A stretch of DNA of 64,000 nt from Monomorium pharaonis (lineage: Eukaryota > Arthropoda > Insecta > Hymenoptera > Formicidae). Within the stretch, counting starts at the first letter, position 1, and the number at the start of each line of letters is the position of its first letter. The stretch spans positions 13,684,443-13,748,442 of the forward strand of contig NC_050470.1 in the NCBI RefSeq assembly GCF_013373865.1, given 5' to 3'. The position numbers and the translations under genes were made by a program. Shown one piece after another: positions 54,918 to 64,000 of the stretch. The notes under the pieces were generated by a model. That model did no database searches. It was not told the origin of the DNA and worked only from the letters and a program-made list of their open reading frames with translations.

Positions 54918-55644
54918 GGGGGGGGTGCAAGGGGGGCCTTTGGCCCCACTCCCGCACTCACCCCGTCCAAGTCGCTAACTTATGTGGACTTTACTCTGCT
55001 TGCAATGTACATGGATGGCATTTGGTCCGTGCGCATGTGCAGTGTGCGCATTTGGTCTGTGTCCGTTTGTTACTGTGTCCGTTTATTACTGAGTCCGTTT
55101 GTTACTGTGTCCGTTTGTTACTGTGTCCGTTTATTACTGTGTCCGTTCGTTACTGGGTCCGTTTGTTACTGTGTCCGTCTGTTACTGTGTCCGTTTAATG
55201 ACGTTTCAAACGTCATTAAAACATCTTTAAGACCATATTTGACGTCAATTTGTTACTTGAGCAGTAATAAACGGACACAGTAGGCTGAGTGAAACGGACA
55301 CAGACCACATGCGCACAGACCAGATGCGCACGGACCAAATGCGCACAAACCAAACGGACACAGTAACCAACAGATTTACTACATGGGTTGCGACTTTTCG
55401 GGCACCTCTACCGACGGGGTGGGTGCGGGAGGGGGGGGGGCGAGGCCCCCCCTTGCACCCCCTCCGTGTGTGTGGGTATGTGTGTGTGTGCAAAGCATTC
55501 TCTGCACCACATGGATTTGCGACTGTGCACATTTGATCCGTGCGCATTTGGTCCGTGCGCATTTAGTCCGTGCGCATCTGGTTTGTGTCCGTTTCATTCA
55601 GCCTGCTGTGTTCGTTTATTACTGTGCGCATCTGGGACTCACTC
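54573..55644. mobile_element. Fold-back element(s) with minisatellite arms, rearranged copy
   Basis: Starts GAGTAAGTCTCAGATGCGCA and ends GCGCATCTGGGACTCAC. 54600-54780 and 55040-55200 are inverted runs of AAACGGACACAGTAAC units around an ACGC/AC core. At 55200-55260 sits a foreign AATGACGTTTCAAACGTCATT palindrome, then a second smaller set (55262-55644) with its own GGGGGCGAGGCCCCCCC core. No 8-bp duplication is visible at the outer ends, so two elements may have fused or recombined. Confidence 0.65.
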
Positions 55645-56044
55645 GCCGCGTGTATCGCCCATGTATCTCATAACGCGAACCGGTGAGTTGCGGGTAACCA
55701 AGATTATTGGATTTTAATAACAGTTGAACTGATTAATTTTTGACTAAGCTCAATTGATAGCTTGGGTTTAAATTATATATATAATAAAATACATATATAC
55801 CTTATTTATTTGTGCTTTAAATCCTACACGTACTTTGTTTCGGCACTTCGAGGACTTTCAGAGGATTTCTAGTTCTAGCCTAGCTCACAGGCTCACACAC
55901 ACAACACAGCACTCGCGACAGTCGCGACACGCAACGTCGTTGCGCTCAGGTGCGTTCGAAAACATCACCCGAGTGCTTCCATACAGGGTGCGTTCTAAGA
56001 CAGTGTTTGAACCGATCTTATTTATATATTAAATTTCACATTTG
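55645..56044. other. Spacer without recognised features
   Basis: AT-rich, then GC-richer (CTCGCGACAGTCGCGAC palindrome, about 55911). No gene supported. Confidence 0.35.
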
Positions 56045-56275
56045 CATCGTTCCGTAATAACATTGATACGAGCGTGTTATGTTACGATTATACAATTTTT
56101 GTTACATAACTGTAACGTTAAAACGATGTATAACAGTTATATTATCTGCGTGTAACAAATATTACATAACAGGTTATTTCCATGTTATATAGCACCTACA
56201 TATTACAAGAATAACAATGTTACATTACATGTAACTTCCATGTTATATTGCCGTTATAAAATGTATTCACTGTGG
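56045..56275 (-). mobile_element. Fragment of a C1/C2-type element
   Basis: Matches the last 230 bp of C2 (CATCGTTCCGTAATAACATTG to GTTATAAAATGTATTCACTG); the terminal TGGG is changed to TGTGG. Confidence 0.75.
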
Positions 56276-56343
56276 TGTATGCGTCGTATATATGTAGATG
56301 GGTTAGTCATGGGTGAGTGTATGTGTATATGTTTATGTGTATG

Positions 56344-56497
56344 GACGGAATTCATAGACCGATCTTAAGTTCAAGAATTGTTTTAAGTTTAGCTTCGAGC
56401 AGACTTGAGACTTACTTAACCAATGAAATAACAGCATTGACGTCTCAAGATCGTGCTTAAGATGGGTGTTGAATAAGATCGGTCTATGAATTCCGTT
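56344..56497. repeat. MITE, CCGGAATTCATAG family, intact
   Basis: GACGGAATTCATAGACCGATC pairs with GATCGGTCTATGAATTCCGTTC; interior TTACTTAACCAATGAAATAA. Confidence 0.8.
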
Positions 56498-56727
56498 CTA
56501 TGTGTTTGTCCACATTGTAGTCTGTATGAAGACTAAAATTAGGAGACCGATCTCTGTGGTTTTGAGTGAGGCGAAAATCTGTTAGAAATGTAGTACCAAA
56601 TGGTGGCGCTGATGATGCTGATACACCGTTATATATTCCAACTCTAGATACAATCGTCTAATTTAAGTTTATCGTAGTCAGCCGTGGAAGTGGTGCTAGG
56701 CTGACCAACATATACTTAGCAGACAGA

Positions 56728-58303
56728 TAAAACGTTATTAAAAATTATCTTATCCAATCGTTTGGAAATCATTTGGAAACATTTGGAAAAAACTTCTTAG
56801 AATTTGGAAAACTATAAAATAATCAGAATTAATTAAAATCAATTAACCGTATAGTTAGCAAAAAATGTCTAAAAATATTTTTTCTTTAATCCAATCGCTC
56901 CAAAATCATTTGGAAAAAGTGTCGGTATAATTTTCATTATTTGGAAAACAACTCTATTTTAATAAAAATTAATTAAAAGTCAATATTTAGTTTGTCTGCA
57001 CTAAAGTTTGCACTATAGTGCAATAAAGTGTTATTTTCTTTACTACAATCCATTTTGAAGTAAAATTTGATAATTCTAATCGTTTCTAAACGATTCCAAA
57101 CGGTTAGGGCTTCCGCACAGACTTTTGCATAACGCATAACATAAATGCATAAGAAATTTGGGTAATTATTTAGTTTAGGCACTCGTATTCAAATATCGAT
57201 ATAGTTGTGCTTATTCGATGCGGTTTGCCTTCGGCCTCCCTCCCGCACCCACCCCGTTGAAGTCGCTAACCCATGTAAACTTTACTTTGCTTACAAATAT
57301 ACATGGGTTGCTCAGGTTCATTGCAAGCAAAGTAAAGTCCACATGGGTTAGCGACTTGGACGGGAGTGCGGGAGGGGGGCCGAAGGCCCCCCCCCTTGCA
57401 CCCCCGTGTGTGTGTGTGTGCAAAGCATTTCTCTGCACCACATGGGTTTGCGGCTTTCCACGCAAAAGATTAGCAAGATCCCTATGCAAGGATTTAACAC
57501 GTATATTTATTATTAGTTACCAGTAGAAGGAAATCATTACAAGTGCGCATACATTTTAAATTCGCGCCTTTATTTCATGCACACATGACCACCGAGCATG
57601 CGTATATGGCCGCAAAGCATGCACATATGATCATAGAGCATGCGCACATGATCGCGAAAGGTGTTCATGTCATTTTCGTCGGTATTACAGGTTTCTTAAC
57701 CTAAATATTCGTCAACTTTAACAATTAATATCTCGCTTCCCGGGGCAGAGCGACGCTTTTTTCTGCCAGATTCGTTCGTTTGAAGGAAAACCGCATCGAA
57801 TAAACACAACTACGTCGATATTTGAATACGAGTGCCTAAACTAAATAATTACCCGAATTTCTTATGCATTTATGTTATGCGTTATGCAAAAGTCTGTGCG
57901 GAAGTCCTAACCGTTTAGGAATCGTTTGGAAACGATTGGAATGATCAAGTTTTACTTCAAAATGGATTGTAGTAAACAAAAGTACACTTTATTGCATACA
58001 GTGCAGACTTTAGTGCAGACAAACTAAATATTGATTTTTAATTAATTTTTATTAAAATAGAGTTGTTTTTCAAATAATAAAAATTATACCGACACTTTTT
58101 CCAAATGATTCTGAAGCAATTGGATTAAAGAAAGGAAATTTTTAGACATTTTCAGCTAACTATACGATTAATTGATTTTAATTAATTCTGATTATTCTAT
58201 GGTTTTTCAAATTCTAAAAAGTTTATACCAAATGTTTCCAAATAATTTCCAAACGATTAGACTAAAGAAAAAACATTTTTAGACATTTTCTGCTAACTCC
58301 CAC
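56728..58303. mobile_element. Fold-back element with arms of about 490 bp
   Basis: 56740-57221 and 57790-58290 are inverted copies: CCAATCGTTTGGAAATCATTTGG/CCAAATAATTTCC, GTCTGCACTAAAGTTTGCAC, and TTCGATGCGGTTTGCC/CCGCATCGAA. The loop holds part of a GTCGCTAACCCATG...GGGTTAGCGAC fold-back related to the core of the minisatellite elements (57222-57470), and GCGCATACATTTTAAA sequence. Non-coding. Confidence 0.7.
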
Positions 58304-58308
58304 ACAGT

Positions 58309-59531
58309 ATTGAAAGATTTCAGAAATCTTTCAGAAAGCTGTCAATAAAATATAAAATATTTCAAAAAAACATTTCAGACATGTTTCAGATATGTTTCAG
58401 ATACATGAAATGTCCGCTTTCATGTAATGTCAGAAATATGTCAGATACATTTCTGATATGAAAGTGGACACTTAATGTGTCTGAAATATATTCAAAACAT
58501 GTCCGAAATATTATTTTGATATATTTTATATTTCATTGACAGCTTTCTGAAAACTTCCTGAAATCTTCCGGTGTTATGTAAAAACAGTCACCCATCGAAG
58601 TATCTGCCATGGTCGACGTTGTTTGACTTCGATGATCGCACGCAACCTAACGCGTAGTGGTGATCCACGAATACTTTATGTTTATGTATCCACAAATTTG
58701 TTATAGATCGTTTCAATAGATATTTTCAGAAGAATGAAACATGTATAATCAACTTATATTTTTATAAATTATTGTAAGGTAAAATTTTACAGTTTTTTAC
58801 TGAATTCTCACACAACACATTACCAAATATCTATCAGAAAGTTTTTTGAAAGATGTGCTGTATGGGGCTGTACTCAGCTCACGTCGACGCGAGAAAAAAG
58901 ATTAATAATGTAAATAAAGCAAAAGTAGTTATGTTAATAATATTTTAGAATCTTTTTTATATTTTACTTTAGAAATCAAATAAGAAATATTTGTATTAAA
59001 TATTTCAATGACATTCAGGATTATTTCGGTGTCAATTGTCATATTAAATATAAAATTTTTAGAAACTTTTAATGATATTTTAGATATTACATACAAAATA
59101 CTTCTGAAATATTTTACTAAAAATGTCGGAAATGATTTTGATGAAATATTTTACAAATATTTCTGAATGCATACAATGTTATATTTTAATATTAATTTTT
59201 AAGATATCTTTTAAATCGCGAAAAGATATCTTTTCATAAAAAATGCAAGATATCGCAAGAAATCGCAAGATGTCTTTTTGTCTATATGGGATATTTTTCA
59301 CAAAGCTTTTAAATATAACATTTTCGAAAACTTTCAATAATCTTTTAGACATTACATACAAAATATTTCTGAAGTATATCAAAATATTTCTGAAATACTT
59401 TTCTGAAAAAGTCGGAAATGATTTTGATGAAATGTTTCACAAATATTTCTGAATGATTACATTGTTATATTTCAATATTAATTTACAAGATACCTTTTAG
59501 AAAGTTTTCTGAAAGATGTGTGCTGTGTGGG
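58309..59531. mobile_element. CCCACACAG...CTGTGTGGG element with 5S-like module
   Basis: Ends CCCACACAGTATTGAAAGAT and GAAAGATGTGTGCTGTGTGGG. Subterminal TTTCAGAAATCTTTCAGAAAG repeats are on both sides, and ATTTCTGAAATATTT units fill the body. It includes the 5S-like module at 58584-58675 and an internal second end-like sequence (GAAAGATGTGCTGTATGGGG, about 58850). Confidence 0.6.
58584..58675 (-). repeat. 5S rRNA-like module (copy 3)
   Basis: Minus strand GCGATCATCGAAGTCAAACA, ACGTCGACCATGG and ACTTCGATGGGTGACTG align with the 5S box A, intermediate element and box C; more diverged than copies 2 and 4. Confidence 0.55.
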
Positions 59532-59532
59532 T

Positions 59533-59940
59533 AGCCACGATGAATTCACATTGAAGTATTGATCCTTAAGAGTTTATTGTAATGAATACCTCGCGATTTA
59601 TTATTTGGAACATTTAGAGTATTCATAGAAAAGTCATTTAAAAAAATACTTGGTGAAGTAGAAAAATGAATACATAAAGAATTCTTGAGGAATTAACCAC
59701 AATTAGTTTATATTGAAGTATTCCTTAAGAGTTCATTGTAATGAATATTTTGCGATTTCTTATTTGGAACATTTAGAGTATTCATAGAGAAGTCATTTTA
59801 AAAAATACTTGGCAAAGTAGAAAAATAAATACATAAAGAATTCTTGAAGAATTAGCCACAATAAGTTCACATTGAAGAATGAATACCTCGCGATATATTA
59901 TTTGGAATACTTTGAGTATTCATCAAAAATTACTCGAGTG
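59533..59940. repeat. Tandem repeat, about 165 bp x 2.5
   Basis: Units begin CACGATGAATTCACATTGAAG (59536), CACAATTAGTTTATATTGAAG (about 59699) and CACAATAAGTTCACATTGAAG (about 59858), each with GTAATGAATA, TTATTTGGAACATTTAGAGTA and ATACATAAAGAATTCTTGA blocks. Confidence 0.75.
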
Positions 59941-60154
59941 TTTGGATCTCAATTACATTTTTACAATTATATATTGCTTAATAAATGCTAATTTATACTT
60001 TTATACACGAAATGCGCTATATGTATAAAATTAACAAAACAATTAATATACAACTTAAGAGCGTGCTGATCTGCAACGACAGAGTGTCGCGTTCCGTTTC
60101 ACGCATGATGTGCATGATACAACATTCATCCTTGTTTGTGTTAAATATACATAT

Positions 60155-60753
60155 TGTAGCGGCACGCCACAGCGCGATGCGCGCGCGCGCACAGCGTCCA
60201 TGGCCAGGTCAGCGGCCGCGGCAACCGCGAGTAGTGCGCGCGGCCGCCACTAGACGAAAGCGCGGCGCTCCAACTCGTAAGTCAAATGACAGCGTTGGCC
60301 TACATAAGGAAACCACCCACGACGAGAGGATAAGCTAAGCTTCCAGCTTCCAAGCTTCATACGCTGCGTATAGCGAGCTCATTCCGGGTCTATACTGAGT
60401 TTCACTCAGCCTGCTGTGTCCGTTTATTACTGTGCGCATCTGGGACGCTCCCGGTCCAAGTAAGCTCGTGGCCTTCCAAGCAGTTTTTCGGCAGACTTCA
60501 TCGGCATTTTGCCTCATTGCCGACGACTGGACTGTGGTACTCGGACCAACCAAGTTTCCGGAGCTTGAGGAGCCGGACACTGGAGAGGCCTGCGGCAGAC
60601 GACAGCAAGGAAGACTACTTTCCAAGACTTCCTTTATATTCACAATATAAACGTACACACTCACAGCTGTATTCCAAAGAACAAATAAACAAGACACGTA
60701 TTAATATTTGAGGAGGCCTTCTGATTAATCCACTAGTTTCCTAACTTCCCACA
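60155..60753 (+). mobile_element. Solo LTR (599 bp)
   Basis: TGTAGCGGCACGCC...CTTCCCACA with CATAT on both sides (60150-60154, 60754-60758). A GC-rich 5' half; AATAAAC near 60683 in the 3' part. 60401-60452 is an inserted end fragment of the minisatellite fold-back family (CACTCAGCCTGCTGTGTCCG to CATCTGGGACGCTCCC). Open frames in it are not convincing. Confidence 0.7.
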
Positions 60754-60779
60754 CATATGTTTCATCCTTCTGACAACAT

Positions 60780-61492
60780 CTATTGTAATAATCTATAACA
60801 AATATGTATGCATAAACAAGAAGTGTTCATGGATCATCACGGGGCGTTAGGATGCGTACGGTCTTTGAAGTCAAGCAACGTCGACGATGGTTAACACTTG
60901 GATGGGTAATCGTTTCTTCAGGTACAGAAATTAAACATGCTTTAACAGGTACGACTATGGCTTGGCTGAAACATGGTATAGTCTTTTTCCTCTTACAAAA
61001 TTACCGTAGAAATAATTAGACTTTTTAATTTTTTGTTCAAGTTTTTTTGCAATACTCAGAAACTCTTAAAAATGCTTAGTAGAAATAATAAAAAATTTTC
61101 TAAATTAATTAGAATTTTTTATTTTTAAATTTTTTTTGAGAAACGTTCCAATTATAAAAATCGGAACATTTATCAGAAATCCTGAAAAAAATTTTTTAAT
61201 TCCGTTTGAGATATCTACTTGAAAAAGTCCTAATAAATACTTTAAGAAGTTTTGAGGAATTCCAACAAGTAATTCTATTTGAATACTTTAAGAAGTTCTG
61301 AGAAATTCTAACTAATAATTTGATATGAATACTTTAAGAATTCCTGAGGAATTCAAATCATGGTGCATGTAACTTCCTACGTTATTCTATACGTTATCTT
61401 AAAGTATTCTTATATGAATTCCTCAGGAATTACTGTTCAGAAAGAAAGACTATTTTATGAATTCTTTAAGAAAACACTGTGCTATCTGGATA
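60780..61492. mobile_element. 5S-like module plus A/T body ending CACTGTGCTATCTGG
   Basis: The left part matches the flank of 5S copy 2 (ATAACAAATATGTAT...AAGTGTTCATGGATCATCACG). The right part has GAAACGTTCCAATTAT as in the 4362-7259 element and CTGAGGAATTC repeats, and terminates with a CTATCTGG end of the CCCAGATAGCAC type. The left terminus is not clear. Confidence 0.5.
60828..60930 (+). repeat. 5S rRNA-like module (copy 4)
   Basis: GTCTTTGAAGTCAAGCAACG, TCGACGATGGTTAACA and CTTGGATGGGTAATCG: box C (TTGGATGGG) is the best kept of the four copies. Confidence 0.65.
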
Positions 61493-62220
61493 TATTATAA
61501 TACATACATTTATAAAATTTTTAAACACGTTTGAGAAGTTTTTACGATAAGTTATACAATAAATCTGATGCACGTTTGATGTGATAAATCTAAGGTTAGG
61601 TTAGGTTAAGATAAGGCGCCATTACATGGGAGCGTCGAGCGTCAAGCGTAGAAGCGTTGATCTGCGCAGAAGATTTTTGCGCAGGATTCAGAACGTCCAG
61701 ATTTCAGCTTCGCGCTGAATATAATGCTTTAACGCTGGCAAAATGATAATATAAATATAACCAAGAATAATCAATAGTATAATAATTAAAAGAATTAATA
61801 TTAAATTTTTGTTATGAAAAAAGTTGTTTTGTAATCTTATTGTTTGTAGGCATCGAACATCAATTGTATAGTGTGCATGTTGAGTGTGAAAGAAAAAAGT
61901 ATCCCTAACCATTCATGCCTTCAAAATTGGCATAGTGTAACAATATTTCCCAATTCAAATATTTTTCATCCTACTAATCGTTAGTTATTTTTTTATTTAA
62001 TTACATAATATCAAATTTTTTCATTTTTAACCTTCACAGAGAGGGACTCATATGAGCCACCTTAGCTCTGTAAAGGTTAATTGAAATAACTAGAATACTA
62101 ATTAAATTTTATTAAATATTCCAGAAAACGGAGAATATTTGGCAAGAATAATGGTAAATGGGAAAGAACAACTGTTATTAAAAAATGTATTAAACCTTCT
62201 GTAAGGTATTAATGAATACA
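61493..62220. other. Spacer with a TTAGG run and a small hairpin
   Basis: 61591-61608 has three TTAGG-like units. 62028-62083 is a hairpin (TTAACCTTCACAGAG/CTCTGTAAAGGTTAA) with ACTCATATGAGCC in the loop. Minus-strand frames at 61688-61912 and 62102-62320 have no recognisable domain. Confidence 0.4.
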
Positions 62221-63173
62221 CAGCTGTTGATAGTACTGTATAGGATGCACGTTTATTATACGTGGACATGTTACATAGAGTATATCGCATAGCAAGATGG
62301 GTGCATACGACGGCGTACACGCACCGGCAGAAATGGTGTCCCGCGACGTTCAGCGCGCGGCGATTACCTACACACGCGAAGCGCCGTACGTGTTACTGGG
62401 CGCGCGGAGGAGCCGGGGAGATGGGAGAGGAGCGAAAAAAGTGTGGATCGCGCCGGTGTTGCATCCTTCACCAACGTCTCACGTTGAAGAAGGATAGAGC
62501 TAAGATGAGTGAGAAGACGTGATACCGACTCGATGGTGTCCCAATATCCGTTTCACTCGCACACGATACTAATATCGTCTCTCGCTCGCCAATACCCATG
62601 CGTCGTGCTTTTCTTTTTCTTTGAGAGGCGGCTATCCGAGTGCACGAAGCGTCGACATTTATTCTATTAGCATGTCATTCATTACTTTATATTATGTAAA
62701 GTGATAAAATTTAATAAAAAAAAAAAACAAATTTTTATTGAAATATTAATTATGTTATACATAGAAAAAAAAAAATTCACGTTTATCCCAATTAATTATT
62801 AATTCACTTATGATTGCGTAATAATGCTTCTTTTTCATCCCGTAACAAATTTTTGTGTGAAATTATAACCATCGTTGCGGATAATTTTCAGACTCACTAT
62901 GAGAGTTTCTCATCCATTTACAAATTTACAGTATAAGATTAATTTCTTGTATTGTAAGTAAGCTTGCAAAATTGAATTTACAATTAAATGTAAGTGTATA
63001 AAAATAGTGATAGTGATAAAAGATTATAAAGTTTTAAACTTATTTTATCATTAGTCTTTTGTTTAAATTAAAAAATATATTTTGTTAATGTTGCAAGGAA
63101 AAGGAACAGGCAACAAACGATAATCAAATATTTAAAATATTGTCTAAATTTATTTAATTGAATTAATAAACAT
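62221..63173. other. Unassigned: GC-rich patch then AT-rich DNA
   Basis: 62280-62640 is GC-rich with overlapping frames (CGCGCGG clusters) and may be part of an old LTR. 62680-63170 is AT-rich with poly-A tracts. Nothing firm. Confidence 0.3.
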
Positions 63174-64000
63174 GTAACCGTGAATTTTCAATTTACGATG
63201 TGCTACGAATAGCCGCGGGTAATTCAGGGTTCGGGCGGCGGGCTGGTTGAATGAATGACGAAGGCAAGCGGTATATATATTTAACAATTAGTATTTATTC
63301 TAATATATCCTAGCTAATATATACAAAGTCCCTACTCTAACAACTTACAATTAAGATCTCGCTATGCGAGTCGCGGGCGATTGGTTATGGCGACGTGTGT
63401 CGCGGAGCGTATGTGCGCGTTGATTATTCGGCGCCGGATTGGCTGCGGCGGGCGTACGGCCCGTGTATCGGTCGGTGCGTCGATCGGTGGTAGCGGCCGG
63501 TCTTACGAACTACATGCTCGTGGCGGTGTAATCGCGGCGGTGCAGTGTGTGGCGGCGTTCATGTCGGTCGCGGCGGTGGCCGGATTGGCTGCGGCGTTAC
63601 GGTCGCGGCTGCGCGGTACGGTGCGGTGTCCTTATTCGCCGAGTCGGTCGGTGCGGCGCTATGGTTGGTCGCGGCGGTGCGCGACTGCGCGGTGCGGCGC
63701 GGAGCTCGGCTCGACAGCCACGGTGATCAGCTGTTCGACGATCAGCTGTTGTTATCGTCGAGGATCATCCCGTGTGGATGGTCCTCCGCGTCGGCGGTTT
63801 CCCCTCAGTACGGGGTCCCCGTGTGCGGTCGGGATCGGTAGCTCAATACGCGCACCGGGATCCGGGTGACGAGCGGGGCGGTGTTCTGCCACTCACTGCG
63901 TGGCGCGAGGAAGCGCTCAGTGCGCGCTAGTAAAGGAAGCCGGTTTGAGGTTACGTTTGGCACTCAGTGCGTGCTCTGGATACTCAGCTCAATTCGCTGA
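63174..64000 (-). other. GC-rich region, possible LTR running off the window
   Basis: On the minus strand AATAAATACTAATTG (about 63290) is followed by about 115 bp and an ACGGTTACA end (63173), as in the R-U5 end of an LTR. To the right lies GGCGGTG-rich sequence with CTGTTCGACGATCAGCTG palindromes. The 162-codon plus-strand frame (63381-63869) is arginine/serine/alanine rich, as expected by chance in GC-rich DNA. The other boundary is outside the window. Confidence 0.3.

Noticed and set aside
61591..61608. TTAGG-like run as telomeric sequence
   Set aside because: Only about three units; too short for a telomere or clear interstitial array.
63381..63869. 162-codon GC-rich frame
   Set aside because: Overlaps another open frame in the same strand and has chance-like Arg/Ser/Ala composition; no motif.

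Overview
The window is eukaryotic, almost certainly insect, nuclear DNA. It has split genes with GT-AG introns, AT-rich intergenic DNA, several retrotransposon classes and very dense miniature inverted-repeat elements. A hymenopteran, probably an ant, is the best guess; this is inference from the mix of repeat families, the repeated DUF4806-like exons and a short TTAGG run, and was not tested by any search. I recognise only one ordinary host gene: a three-exon, minus-strand gene for the TFIIIC subunit GTF3C4 (9498-12839). Nearly everything else is mobile DNA or its debris.

Layout. 80-538: 3' remnant of a P/THAP9-type transposase. 1088-4051: MITEs, one split by LTR-like element A (1425-3753). 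4096-7896: tail of a non-LTR retrotransposon with RNase H, split by a 2.9 kb inverted-repeat element carrying a 5S-rRNA-like module. 9498-12839: GTF3C4. 12891-18373: a MITE nest that starts about 50 bp from the GTF3C4 start codon and holds two inverted 1.07 kb elements (C1, C2), each with a tRNA-like module. 18374-23739: a decayed minus-strand LINE, interrupted by a fold-back element with minisatellite arms. 24188-26436: a 122-bp tandem array and a broken, widely repeated insect gene of unknown function. 27557-33343: nested MITEs and element D with a second 5S-like module. 33344-39486: element B, an inverted relative of A hosting five nested insertions. 39672-45258: a complete Ty3/Gypsy element with two LTRs and a 4-bp target duplication. 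45286-50638: MITEs and GACGTCC-rich minisatellite elements. 50799-52895: two DUF4806-like gene fragments flanking a solo LTR. 53440-64000: fold-back elements, two more 5S-like modules, a solo LTR, tandem repeats and a GC-rich end.

Main points. Many insertions can be dated relative to each other because target-site duplications are readable (AGGC, CCGC/CCAC, TAACGT, AAAT, CTAATTAA, GTATA, TAGCAGAC, ATAT, CATAT, AAGT). The most unusual item is the A/B family. It looks like a solo LTR (5' TG, 3' CA, 4-bp target duplications) but encodes a two-exon protein of about 128 residues, open in both diverged copies, with a basic N-terminal part and an acidic SUMO-interaction-like motif. A second theme is RNA polymerase III promoter-like sequence (5S-like and tRNA-like) built into elements with DNA-transposon-like inverted ends.
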